Positions 47,005-55,891 of a stretch of 64,000 bases of DNA are shown piece after piece. The notes below the pieces were generated by a model. The model was not told the origin of the DNA. It made no database searches and was given only the letters and a program-made list of their open reading frames with translations. The first letter of the stretch is position 1; the number at the start of each line of letters is the position of its first letter. Both the position numbers and the translations under genes were made by a program. This stretch comes from a virus, in the IMG/VR virus record IMGVR_UViG_3300009503_000030, positions 1 through 64,000 of that record; one strand, written 5' to 3'.

Positions 47005-49070
47005 GTCTGCCCCCACGACTGCTTGAGCATCTTCGCGAACTCTTCCCACCAGTGCCCGCGCGTCTCGAACGTCGTCTTCGGGAGGCACGGGTCCCAGCGG
47101 TCATCGGCCAGTTGGTTGTGGGCGTAGACGCCTGGCACCTGGAGGATCGGGAAGCCCGCGAGACCCGCAAACTTTCGCCACTGCTGCGTCGGGATTCCGT
47201 TGCGGTAATATGGGATCACCATGCGAATTCCTTCAACATCGTTCATCTCCGTGGCCGGCTGCGTGATCAGGTAGTTGATCAGCACGATCAGGGCTTCGCG
47301 TTGCACCGCCGTGAACTCCACGCCTGGGCCATCCGCCTCCGCTGGGCCACCGACGAGATCGATCCCGATGCTGCGGGGGTTGTAATGCCCCGCATGATGC
47401 GCCACGTAGTACACGGGGTCGAGCAGTTGATAGATGGCCCCGTCAAGACCAACGATGAAATGCGTGGATACGTTGCGTCCGATCAGCGCATCGAGAGTGG
47501 TGTCTGCGCTGGCCGCCGCGGAATGATGCACGACGATTCCTTGAAGCGGATGTGTAATCGTCGTGGTGCGCGCGTGGAATCCCGTGAACCCAGGCACCGC
47601 ATCACGATTCAGTTCGTAGATCACCGCGAATGGCGCCGGATACCGCGTGCCGGCGAGCACGATTCCGTTCACCGGCTTCCATCGCACACTGGTAGGCTGC
47701 GTGGTCACAACGACCTTCGGTACGCTTGGTACGGGGAGGGCTGCATCAGGGCTCCCGTGCTGGTACTCGATGCGCGTCTCGCTGATCACCTTGCCATCAG
47801 GCAGGACGGAGAACGCCTGGCGGACGGAGGTCGCGTACACGAGCATCGCGTCCGTTCTCATGAAGGTGTACCGCTCGCGCCCCTTGCGGTATTCGGAGGT
47901 GTCCTGCGCGCGGAACTGCACGGGCCGCGACAACCGGACCCTGTACCAGTTCCCAGGCTGGACCGGCTGGGCCGCTTTCAGTGTCACCGCCCCGCTGGGC
48001 CGCTCAGCGTCGTACCAATGGGCCTCCCGCGACTCCAACATTCGACGGAGCGCCGCCGCGAACAGGTCCGCGATCCCCGCCTTCGTCCCTGCGCTCGCAA
48101 ACAGCGGGTCCTGGTTCTGGCGCATGTGGAACCCGTACCGGTTCAAGAGCGGCGTCTCGACGACAGGCATCAAGGACCCCATCCCAAGCGTGGTCATCAG
48201 GTTGCTCGAATAGATGAAGGATGCAAGGCCGGCTGGCGCCCAGGCCGTTGGGCGGTCTACTGCCGGACGCGCGATCTGCATCGCGCGGATGACATCCAAT
48301 GGGAGCTCCGTGACCTCGCGCGGGCGCCGACGGACCAGTGGATGCGCGCGGAAGACGGGTGCCGGACGCTCCCCATCGTAATCCCAGAAGAACTCGTGAA
48401 GGTCTGGGGAGATCACGCGAGACAAGAGCTCGGAGAGCGTGAAGCCTGGACCGGCAATGTTGCCGGCGTCGTAGGACAGGCCGCGTACTGGCGCGATGCG
48501 TCCAAAGGACATCAGCGCGAGTAGGGGTGTCTGATCAACGGGATACAGACCCTCCAAGAGTTCTTGAAGGATACCACGGACGAACCCCGACAGATCACCA
48601 TCGCGGACCGTCTGCACGAAGCGCTGCGGTAGGCCCTCCTGCCATTCGACGTATGGGAGTATCCCTGGATGACGCCCATCCACCATCCCCGTCGGGAGGT
48701 AGAACGTGGTCTCGTCAAGGACCTCCCCATATCCGCGCGCATCGAGTCGGTAGGTCCAGGTGATCGCCCCGTTCTGTAGTGCTTGGTCCGCACGGGTCAC
48801 CTGGGTGACGAATCCCAAGAAGGTGACGAGGCGCTGATCGCCGCGACTCGCGGTGAACCGCACGCAGTCCATCGGGCGCACGGACTCCATCTGCGTGATA
48901 CCATCGGCGTCCTGCGGATCGAAGCGGAGTTCGCAGGAGAACGACGACCGGTATCCGACGGCGACATCCGCGCGGACGATCTGCCCCACGAAGGAACGGA
49001 CGCTGCTCGGTGGCTCCGCGCCATTACCGATGCGCAGGGCAAGGATAGGCTGCTGTGGGTATTCGGCCAT
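47001..49070 (-). CDS. Baseplate hub protein with C-terminal amidase domain
   Basis: 689 aa from ATG 49070; upstream frame to 49160 overlaps the tape-measure gene. Residues 1-480 resemble a gpD/gp27-type hub (ILALRIGNGAEPPSSVRSFV, VGYRSSFSCELRFDPQDADG). The last 190 residues form an N-acetylmuramoyl-L-alanine amidase (PGRP/amidase_2): QGIVVHHSAAASADTTLDAL, STHFIVGLDGAIYQLLDP, VAHHAGHYNPRSIGIDLVG and a final HNQLADDRWDPCLP with zinc ligands. It would cut peptidoglycan during tail contraction. Confidence 0.85.
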   Translation of the reverse strand: MAEYPQQPILALRIGNGAEPPSSVRSFVGQIVRADVAVGYRSSFSCELRFDPQDADGITQMESVRPMDCVRFTASRGDQRLVTFLGFVTQVTRADQALQNGAITWTYRLDARGYGEVLDETTFYLPTGMVDGRHPGILPYVEWQEGLPQRFVQTVRDGDLSGFVRGILQELLEGLYPVDQTPLLALMSFGRIAPVRGLSYDAGNIAGPGFTLSELLSRVISPDLHEFFWDYDGERPAPVFRAHPLVRRRPREVTELPLDVIRAMQIARPAVDRPTAWAPAGLASFIYSSNLMTTLGMGSLMPVVETPLLNRYGFHMRQNQDPLFASAGTKAGIADLFAAALRRMLESREAHWYDAERPSGAVTLKAAQPVQPGNWYRVRLSRPVQFRAQDTSEYRKGRERYTFMRTDAMLVYATSVRQAFSVLPDGKVISETRIEYQHGSPDAALPVPSVPKVVVTTQPTSVRWKPVNGIVLAGTRYPAPFAVIYELNRDAVPGFTGFHARTTTITHPLQGIVVHHSAAASADTTLDALIGRNVSTHFIVGLDGAIYQLLDPVYYVAHHAGHYNPRSIGIDLVGGPAEADGPGVEFTAVQREALIVLINYLITQPATEMNDVEGIRMVIPYYRNGIPTQQWRKFAGLAGFPILQVPGVYAHNQLADDRWDPCLPKTTFETRGHWWEEFAKMLKQSWGQT

Positions 49071-49071
49071 G

Positions 49072-50928
49072 TCATTCCGTCCTCGGGCGTATAGTGCCCT
49101 CCCGCACGCTCTCAAGGCGTCTTGCGAGACGGGCCAGCTCCCCAAAGCCAGCCCGCACATCGTCCGCCGCGAACTCCCGCATGATCGCGATCACCATGGC
49201 CATCGTAGCGCTCAACTGCTCCGTGTAGGTACGCACCTGGTCCCAGGCAACGGCGGTCTGCTGCATGGATTCCACCAGTGCCCGACGCTCCATTGCCGCT
49301 GGTGCGGCTTCTGGGAGCACGCGCGCAACGAGACTCGTGAATGCTTCTTGTAGCGCTACACCGACATCCCGTGGTTCTGTGGGTGGTGGGGCCACGCGCT
49401 CTGGCACCTCTGGTGCCGCCGCCCAGCGCCGTCCAAGCGATGGGGCCACCTGCAAGGCCCCGGCGTAGAAGAATGGAGCGAGAGGCCCTACCCTCCGCCC
49501 CGCGCGACGGATGATCTCGTTGACCGCCCGTGGGTCCTCTGCGAGCGCGGCCATCTGCTCAAGGTTCCCGCCTGCCTCTGTCGCCAGTTCGCCCATGAGC
49601 ATCGCCTGAATCGTATCCTGGGGCATGACCATGCCCGTCACGCGCTGTAGAAGGCCCATTTGTGCCTGCTGGATCGCGCCTGGCAGGCCCATCGCCGCCC
49701 GCCCCTGGATTCCGCCTGCCGCCGCCTGTTGCAGGACGTTCGTCACGAAGTACGGCGAGACACTCATCCCCATCTGGGCCGCACGCTCCGTGATCCGCAC
49801 CTGCTCCTGGAGCATCCGGGGCATTTCGCTCGATGCGAGTCCCGCCGCGGTCCCCGCGCGCACGGCCTCTTGCAAGATCAGGGTCGGAGCGCTGCGCAGG
49901 TCCAGCCCCGTCGTTTCGTATCCGTACCCTGGCCGGAAACCGCGCGTGAAGGCCCCAAGTTCTCCGGCATTGATTCCCCAGACCCGCTCAAAATACCCAA
50001 GCGCCTGGACTGGCACCGGCAATCCACCTTGCGCCGCGGCCTGGGCCTGTCGTTGCAACACGTCCTGGTAGGTCAAGTAGAATGGTGCGCCGCCACCAAT
50101 GATCTCAGGCTCGGTCCCAGGGAGGTTGTAGCGATACCCACCGCGCGCCGCGACAAGCATCGGCTCGACGGTCCCGTATCGGGCCGTGATCGCCTGTTCG
50201 TAGCGCTCGACCGCCGACCGGCGCACTTGCGCCTCTTCTTCGGCGAGCGCGCTGAACCGCTGCGTCAGGAGATTCGTGACGACCGATGTTATGATGCTGG
50301 CCGCCGCAAGCGCTCCGGCGACCGGCAGGGCGCCTGATGCCGCCGCGACGCCGGCGCCGGTCATCAGCCCAGCGGACGCCACGCCTCCGGCCCCAGCGCC
50401 CATCTGAATGTATGCCTGGCGCTCCACGAGTCGGGCCTGGATCAGTCCGATGGTGAGCCCCGCGGGGGTCCCAGCCATGAGCCCGCCGGCCTCGACGGGG
50501 ATGGCGGCGAACATCCCGCGCCCCCAGGCCTCCGCTGTCTGCTCGATCAGCCGGTTGATCACGTAGCCCGCGGCGTAGGCTACACCTTGATCCAGCCGCC
50601 GAACGCCAACCCCCCCCAAGAAGCGTTCGAGCGCAGAGCGCTGCCTCTCAGGTGCCGTGGCTCCCTCCGCTACGCCCGTGGGTTCCGTGGGCGTCGTCAG
50701 AGTGGGGGTCGGGGCCGGCGTCGGCGCCGGCGCAGGGGGCGGCGTGACGGTCGGCGCTGTCGTCGGCGCCGGTGTCGGCGCCGGTGTCGGCGCCGGCGTC
50801 GGTGGTTGCACTGGCGTGACGTTGATCCGATTGATGCGCGTCTCGATGTCTCGCAGAAGGTCGAGGATTCGCTGAAGATTCCGTGGGTCGGCCTCGACGG
50901 CGACCGTTGTCTGAAAGTCAGCGGGCAT
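49072..50928 (-). CDS. Tail tape measure protein
   Basis: 618 aa from ATG 50928 (GGGAGGGCC before it). Starts FQTTVAVEADPRNLQRILDL, then a repetitive Pro-Thr-Ala-Pro linker (about 40-90), hydrophobic helices around residues 150-240 (GAGGVASAGLMTGAGVAAAS, GALPVAGALAAASIITSVVT), and long helices to the end. Composition and place after the tail chaperone identify it. Short for a myovirus, implying a short tail. A solitary CRISPR-repeat-like hairpin lies directly upstream of its ribosome-binding site. Confidence 0.8.
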   Translation of the reverse strand: MPADFQTTVAVEADPRNLQRILDLLRDIETRINRINVTPVQPPTPAPTPAPTPAPTTAPTVTPPPAPAPTPAPTPTLTTPTEPTGVAEGATAPERQRSALERFLGGVGVRRLDQGVAYAAGYVINRLIEQTAEAWGRGMFAAIPVEAGGLMAGTPAGLTIGLIQARLVERQAYIQMGAGAGGVASAGLMTGAGVAAASGALPVAGALAAASIITSVVTNLLTQRFSALAEEEAQVRRSAVERYEQAITARYGTVEPMLVAARGGYRYNLPGTEPEIIGGGAPFYLTYQDVLQRQAQAAAQGGLPVPVQALGYFERVWGINAGELGAFTRGFRPGYGYETTGLDLRSAPTLILQEAVRAGTAAGLASSEMPRMLQEQVRITERAAQMGMSVSPYFVTNVLQQAAAGGIQGRAAMGLPGAIQQAQMGLLQRVTGMVMPQDTIQAMLMGELATEAGGNLEQMAALAEDPRAVNEIIRRAGRRVGPLAPFFYAGALQVAPSLGRRWAAAPEVPERVAPPPTEPRDVGVALQEAFTSLVARVLPEAAPAAMERRALVESMQQTAVAWDQVRTYTEQLSATMAMVIAIMREFAADDVRAGFGELARLARRLESVREGTIRPRTE

Positions 50929-51148
50929 CCGGCCCTCCCGTATCGCGCCTTTCAAGGTGTCGCGATACCCTTTCCACCAGACCATACCTTTCGCGGAACT
51001 CCCGCTCAAGTCGGGCGATCTCGGGGTCCGTGATCGCCTCCAACGGGGGCACGATCTCCTCCGCCGGCGGAGGCTCCGATGCGTATCGTTCCGCGAGCCT
51101 GTAGAGCATCAGGAGGCCGATGGGGACCCGTGGCGCCTGGTCAACGGG
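50918..51148 (-). CDS. Tail chaperone extension, probably made by +1 frameshift
   Basis: Open in the +1 frame relative to the short form; from the slip at CCCC (51149-51146) it reads VDQAPRVPIGLLMLYRLAER then YASEPPPAEEIVPPLEAITD and on to about 74 residues. No independent start with a ribosome-binding site is visible. The short form ends AAT CCC CGT TGA: a Pro-tRNA on CCC can slip forward to the overlapping CCC two codons before the stop. A -2 slip at TTTTTT (51217-51212) is the alternative. Confidence 0.65.
   Translation of the reverse strand, partial: PVDQAPRVPIGLLMLYRLAERYASEPPPAEEIVPPLEAITDPEIARLEREFRERYGLVERVSRHLERRDTGGPDAR
50942..50977 (-). repeat. Solitary CRISPR-repeat-like element upstream of the tape-measure RBS
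   Basis: Minus strand GTGGAAAGGGTATCGCGACA then CCTTGAAAGGCGCGAT. Stem has changed on both sides to TATCGCG/CGCGATA, a compensatory change relative to the array. It encodes VERVSRHLERR at the C terminus of the chaperone extension. Confidence 0.85.
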
Positions 51149-51569
51149 GATTCTGCACGGGCTGAACCACCACGATCTGGCGACTCTCTTCGCCGCCTTG
51201 TCTATACCGGCGAAAAAAGTCGGCTTCGAACCGCGCCACCTCCTCCGATACCGCGACGAAGATTTCGGGTCCGAGCTGGTCAAGCGGACGCTTGAACCAG
51301 TCTGGCGACTCCTCCACGAGCACTGCGCATCGGGCCATCGCCAGGAGCAGCGTCTGGATGTCTGCGGGCAACGATTGCCACGCGGCCCCCCGCGCCAGTC
51401 CAGAGAGGGCCACCGCCAGTTGCCGCACGTCTTCTGCTGTCGGTAGCCGCGCGACGAACGTCCCTTCGAGGTCCTCTCCCTTCGGAGACCGGTAGCGGAC
51501 GGCGAACCGATGCTTTCCATCTGGGATGGCCTCCGCGGTCTCGCGAACGATGTCCTGGATGGAGGGCAT
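51141..51569 (-). CDS. Tail assembly chaperone, short form
   Basis: 142 aa, ATG 51569 after TGAGGTGACCA. MPSIQDIVRETAEAIPDGKH, then a beta domain (HRFAVRYRSPKGEDLEGTFV) and helical C terminus (LLLAMARCAVLVEESPDWFK). Length, place between tube and tape-measure genes and the overlapping extension in another frame fit a gpG/GT-type chaperone. It would coat the tape measure during tail assembly. Confidence 0.75.
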   Translation of the reverse strand: MPSIQDIVRETAEAIPDGKHRFAVRYRSPKGEDLEGTFVARLPTAEDVRQLAVALSGLARGAAWQSLPADIQTLLLAMARCAVLVEESPDWFKRPLDQLGPEIFVAVSEEVARFEADFFRRYRQGGEESRQIVVVQPVQNPR

Positions 51570-51577
51570 TGGTCACC

Positions 51578-52009
51578 TCACTGTTCCCACCGATGCCGGA
51601 TGCGGGTGGCCTGGATCGCGACGTTCTGCATGACGAAGGACCGCGCCTGCACCTGCATCGTGTAGTTGACAAGCACCGCGTCCTCGATCACAAAGATCGG
51701 TTTGTCATCGTGCGGATTCGCCGCATAGACCGCGATCTGGAACGGAGGGAAGTTCACGAACTCCGCTGGATGTTCCCCGTCCATCGGGGGGAGAATCTCC
51801 TTGAGATCGTCCTCCAGGAGGCGGACGAAGCCGACGCGGCCATCAATGATATAGCCCACCTTCAGCAAGGCGGCAGGCTCAGGCCGCCCGATCACCTCGA
51901 CAGGCAGCACGCGAGACTGGATGGTGCCTTGAAAGTCGGTCCCCCAACCGACCTTCTTGCCAGCCACGTGAATCTCCACGCGCGCACCATGCAGGACTGT
52001 CTCTGGCAT
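51578..52009 (-). CDS. Tail tube protein
   Basis: 143 aa, ATG after GGAGGTGAACC. ETVLHGARVEIHVAGKKVGW, GTDFQGTIQSRVLPVEVIGR and VLVNYTMQVQARSFVMQNVA fit the small contractile-tail tube family, as does its position directly after the sheath gene. Forms the inner rigid tube. Confidence 0.75.
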   Translation of the reverse strand: MPETVLHGARVEIHVAGKKVGWGTDFQGTIQSRVLPVEVIGRPEPAALLKVGYIIDGRVGFVRLLEDDLKEILPPMDGEHPAEFVNFPPFQIAVYAANPHDDKPIFVIEDAVLVNYTMQVQARSFVMQNVAIQATRIRHRWEQ

Positions 52010-52020
52010 GGTTCACCTCC

Positions 52021-54384
52021 TCACGCAGCCATGCGTACGACGTGCAGGGTTGTCGTGATCCAGTAGAGGGTTTCCAAGACGGCCACCTTGTACCCGACGT
52101 TCATCGCGTTTCCCAGGTCCTCGACCTCGATGGACCTTGGGTCGAACGCCTTGATCTCGTTGTCCCGCACCTGGCGGGCGAGCTCTTCGCGGACCCGCAG
52201 CCGGACCTGCGACGGCAGGATACCCGTCACCTGCTTCCCGATGAATGCCTCAAGCGCGCGGCGCATGGACTCGTTCGACCGGTTCACCGACTCGTTCGCG
52301 GTGACCGATGAGAACACGGGGTTGTTGTCCACGGCATACGTGGTCACATCGCGAGACCACCGGAAGCCCGTCGGGCGCTTCTCGATCACGAAGATGCCGG
52401 TGGCGATCAGGTCTTCGAGATCGTCCACAACCGCCCACCTGTCGGCCCCTGAGAGGCTGGCACCGTCCCGCGCATCCACGATGGACACGTAGCGCCAGGT
52501 GACACCCTCCCCAGGCGCGCGCCCCGCATCGCACGCCGCCGCCAGGAGCGCCGTGTAATAGGGGGGCAGTTCCAAGACCTCCCCGTTCTCGTCGAACACG
52601 CTGATCGCCTGAGCGAGGAGCGCCACGTTCCGCGAGTTGAGGAGGGCGCGGCGCTCGGCCAGTTCCCCCCGCGTCGGGACCGACCCGAAACCGAGGTAGG
52701 CGTTGCGCGCCACGCCGCCATAGGCCCCGCTCATATAGTCCACGTGATCGCGAGTCGCCGCGTGGACTGCCGCCGACCCAGTCAGAGGAACCACGTGCTG
52801 AATCTCGAGGTCTGGTGCTTTCAGCAAGTCGAGTGCCGCCGTCCAGTCGGAGGCCGCCGCAGGGATATTGTCGCTGCCCCCCAGCAGGTACTGGGCCACG
52901 GCCATCGGCGCGGGCAGGTCCTTCGCTCCATCCGCGCGCGTCGCCGTGATATACGTGGAAAGGGCGTTGTTCACGCCGTCCACGAGCGCCTTCAGATTGG
53001 CGGTCAGCCCGATCCCATCCGACGAAATCTGCACGGTCTCGGTCCCCAGGCTTCCGGTCTTGACGATGCTCGTGACCGAGGCCCACGCGATGCTCCCTGC
53101 CCCATAGAGCGAGCCTGCCTTGATCGTCACGGTCTCGCTGGCGGCCTCGTTCGTATCGCGGGCCGTCCCGCTGATCGCGAACGATACGTCGTTCCCAAGA
53201 GCCCCAGAAAGCAGGAACGCAAGGCGTCCGGCCCACGCGAAGGGTGCGGCAACCGGCCCATTGGCCCCCCAGCCCGCCTCGCCCACCGACATCCGCGTGC
53301 GGAGCTCCCGTCCAGACACGTGCGGCCAGCTGTCCGGATCGTAGACCCCCTCCTGGTCCAGGTCGGATACCGGCGCCGTCGAGGTTCCAAGGAGAAGGGC
53401 ATGATACGAGTCGCCCGCCCCTGTGTAGCGCCCGACGAGGTGTTGCAGTTCGCTCGTCGTCGTATCCGCCAGGTGCGAGAGGGCCGAAATCCGCAGTTGG
53501 GTCGCCGTGGCCCCGAAGTTCCCACTGATCGTGATCGCATCCACATGTGACCACTGCTTTGTCGTGACCCCGCGCGTGCTGGCACCAGAGATCGTGACGG
53601 TCTCCGTATCGGCCTTGCCCGTCTCGCGGTTGACCCCCTGGACCTGGATGGACACGGTGTTCCCAGCCCCAGGTGGAGCCAGCGTCCCTGCGTTGTCCGT
53701 CGTCTCGAAGACGATGGCCGAGGTGAAGGCTACGCCCGATGGGAGCCACGCCTTCGACGGCCCTGTGGGTTTGGGGGTGCGTAGCCGCCACTCGATGGCG
53801 AACATCGCGCCGTCCAGCGCCACCTGGCAAGACTCGTACACGTCATCCTCAGGGATGTCTCCGTCGTATCCAAGACGGACCTTCTGCTGGTTGTACCCAA
53901 GGTTGTCCACGGCGGCGCTTTCCGACCGGTAGGCGACGGTGACCTTCCGGCCCGCGCCGGCATACCGCGAGGATGCGAGCACCTGGACCTTGATCTCGTT
54001 CCCGAAGGCGCCGGCGTCCGCCGCCTTCAGGATGATGCTGTCCTGATCGCCATCATCCTGCACGGTGAGCGCGGCGTAATCGGCCTTGTTGACACGGACC
54101 AGGATCAGGCGGTTGGCACCATTCGGTATCCGTGGGTCCGAGGACGGGCGAAAGGCCAGTTGACCGATGATCGCCGCGTCCCGCGCCGTGAGAAGACGCC
54201 GCAGCGCAGATGCAGAGCGCACGATGATCGGGGTCTGTGGCGGCCCGCCCCGCACGAACTCCCCAAGCACCGCAATCGTCCCTGTGATGGCCGGACCGAG
54301 CCCCGCAAGCGCCTCGGCATCCACCAATGGGAAGACGCCTGGGCGGAACGTTGTCTGTCCTTGCACGCGAATGGAATCAGGCAT
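52021..54384 (-). CDS. Tail sheath protein
   Basis: 787 aa from ATG 54384 (GGAGGAGGGTGGAC upstream; GTG 54390 possible). TTFRPGVFPLVDAEALAGLG and GTIAVLGEFVRGGPPQTPII at the N terminus; C-terminal RWSRDVTTYAVDNNPVFSSV, NESMRRALEAFIGKQVTGIL and VRVREELARQVRDNEIKAFD are the conserved sheath core. A large middle insertion (about 170-480) with Thr/Ser beta repeats explains the length. Contraction drives the tube into the host. Confidence 0.9.
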   Translation of the reverse strand: MPDSIRVQGQTTFRPGVFPLVDAEALAGLGPAITGTIAVLGEFVRGGPPQTPIIVRSASALRRLLTARDAAIIGQLAFRPSSDPRIPNGANRLILVRVNKADYAALTVQDDGDQDSIILKAADAGAFGNEIKVQVLASSRYAGAGRKVTVAYRSESAAVDNLGYNQQKVRLGYDGDIPEDDVYESCQVALDGAMFAIEWRLRTPKPTGPSKAWLPSGVAFTSAIVFETTDNAGTLAPPGAGNTVSIQVQGVNRETGKADTETVTISGASTRGVTTKQWSHVDAITISGNFGATATQLRISALSHLADTTTSELQHLVGRYTGAGDSYHALLLGTSTAPVSDLDQEGVYDPDSWPHVSGRELRTRMSVGEAGWGANGPVAAPFAWAGRLAFLLSGALGNDVSFAISGTARDTNEAASETVTIKAGSLYGAGSIAWASVTSIVKTGSLGTETVQISSDGIGLTANLKALVDGVNNALSTYITATRADGAKDLPAPMAVAQYLLGGSDNIPAAASDWTAALDLLKAPDLEIQHVVPLTGSAAVHAATRDHVDYMSGAYGGVARNAYLGFGSVPTRGELAERRALLNSRNVALLAQAISVFDENGEVLELPPYYTALLAAACDAGRAPGEGVTWRYVSIVDARDGASLSGADRWAVVDDLEDLIATGIFVIEKRPTGFRWSRDVTTYAVDNNPVFSSVTANESVNRSNESMRRALEAFIGKQVTGILPSQVRLRVREELARQVRDNEIKAFDPRSIEVEDLGNAMNVGYKVAVLETLYWITTTLHVVRMAA

Positions 54385-55888
54385 GTCCACCCTCCTCCGC
54401 TTCTTCGGTTATCCTACCTGGACCGGCGGCAGTGCGCAATGGGGCACCAGCGCCGTGTTCCAGACCACCAGCGAGACCACCCAGACCACCCAGACCACCG
54501 AGGCCCTGTGGTTGCCCGCCACCAAACAGGCTCGCCGCGTCAATGAACCCCATTCCAACGCCCAGCTGGATGATCTGGAGCAGGGATGGGTTGGCCGGCA
54601 GTTTCCCAAGCCCGCTTGGCAATGGCTGCAACCCGTGCTCCGCGCGTATCTCGTCCACCGTCATGTAGGCTCGGACCCGCTTGTCGTCAAAATCAGCGCG
54701 GTCCCGCTCCGCGAAATCCGCAAGCCCCTGAAACCGAATCACGAAGTCAGGATTCAACTGGTTGACGATGTAATGGTTGAGCCACGATTCAAGGTCTCGC
54801 AGCAGTGGCCGCAGGCCCTTGTCCCGCCCGATCTGCACCCGCGTCTCAGGGCTCGATTGAAACACAGCACCCCGCTGGCCCTCCGCCCCAAACTGAAACC
54901 CGATCTCCGCAGGATCAATCAGATAGATGCCGCACAAAACCTTCATCAACCAGTTCATCCACTCGCGGTACTCCATGTCGGAGTTGGCGCGCCCGAGGGA
55001 GAGCCACTGGATGTTCGACTTCTCGGTCTTCGGATTCAGAATCGGGATACGATGGGCGCTCCCAACGCCCGTGGCGACCGCCTGGAGTTCGCGGCGGAAC
55101 GCCTGTAGTTGCTCCGGCAGCATCCCGCCTGGCACCACGAGGATACCCTTCGTGTTCATGCCCTGCCGGAAGTAGTTGGCGTTGTACTGGTAGCCCCAGA
55201 GGAACGCCGTCAAGATGTCCACGACCTCGATCAGCTCAGGGTAGCCGTATCCCATAGACTGGAGGTCGGTACGAGGACGCCGGATTCCGAAGAGCATCTC
55301 CTCCGGCGCGAACTCCGCAACGATCTCGTACTCCTCAAGCACCTGCACGTAGCCGGATGCATCCTCGTTGATTCGGATGGTTGCCGCATCCACAGGAAGG
55401 ACACACAACGGTTTGCCGAGTCTGGTGTGGACAATCTGCGCGCACGCCTGATCGTAGCGCAGAGAGTCTCGCATGAGCGCCCGACAGAGGTACTCGAACG
55501 ACAGCCTCTGTCGGTAGACGCGGTGCTCCTTGTGCTTGTCGGCCCATGACCATTCGCCACAGGTCAGCAGCCACCCCTGAATCCGCTCCGCCTCCTTCTC
55601 GTCTGCGCGTGTTGGGGACTTCCCATCGCGCCGCACGACCTTGAAGCCGGTTTCGCGGGGATCGCGGGGTATCCGCGCGAACTCCGCGATCTGGGCGATC
55701 CGCGTTTGCAAGATGACGGCGATGATGTGCTTGCGGGACAGGTCGCGCAACAACGAGTACGAGACGAGGTTCGCGAAGTGCGGGGGCTCGCGCCACTGGG
55801 ACGCCTGATACCGCGCGTACCACGGATCGTCGAGTGCAGCGAGTATCACCTCACCAGGGTCGAACGTCTCGCGGTCGCGGGAGGCCAC
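54377..55888 (-). CDS. Portal protein
   Basis: 503 aa from GTG 55888. LLRDLSRKHIIAVILQTRIA and QIAEFARIPRDPRETGFKVV at the start, then VLPVDAATIRINEDASGYVQ and TAFLWGYQYNANYFRQGMNT, KGILVVPGGMLPEQLQAFRR, and a final Gly-rich tail (GGLGGLGGLAGGLEHGAGAP). This is the standard SPP1/gp20-like portal order. Twelve copies form the DNA channel. Unusually it is 22 kb from the capsid gene and in the tail operon. Confidence 0.85.
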   Translation of the reverse strand: MASRDRETFDPGEVILAALDDPWYARYQASQWREPPHFANLVSYSLLRDLSRKHIIAVILQTRIAQIAEFARIPRDPRETGFKVVRRDGKSPTRADEKEAERIQGWLLTCGEWSWADKHKEHRVYRQRLSFEYLCRALMRDSLRYDQACAQIVHTRLGKPLCVLPVDAATIRINEDASGYVQVLEEYEIVAEFAPEEMLFGIRRPRTDLQSMGYGYPELIEVVDILTAFLWGYQYNANYFRQGMNTKGILVVPGGMLPEQLQAFRRELQAVATGVGSAHRIPILNPKTEKSNIQWLSLGRANSDMEYREWMNWLMKVLCGIYLIDPAEIGFQFGAEGQRGAVFQSSPETRVQIGRDKGLRPLLRDLESWLNHYIVNQLNPDFVIRFQGLADFAERDRADFDDKRVRAYMTVDEIRAEHGLQPLPSGLGKLPANPSLLQIIQLGVGMGFIDAASLFGGGQPQGLGGLGGLGGLAGGLEHGAGAPLRTAAGPGRITEEAEEGGHA

Positions 55889-55891
55889 ACG

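Noticed and set aside
51212-51217. -2 frameshift at TTTTTT in the tail chaperone gene as the main mechanism
   Set aside because: Possible, but CCC-C next to the stop is a more standard +1 site and keeps the whole short form; kept only as an alternative.
50918-51520. Independent 200-aa gene in the chaperone region
   Set aside because: The upstream two thirds is a shadow of the chaperone frame; only the part after the slip is plausible.
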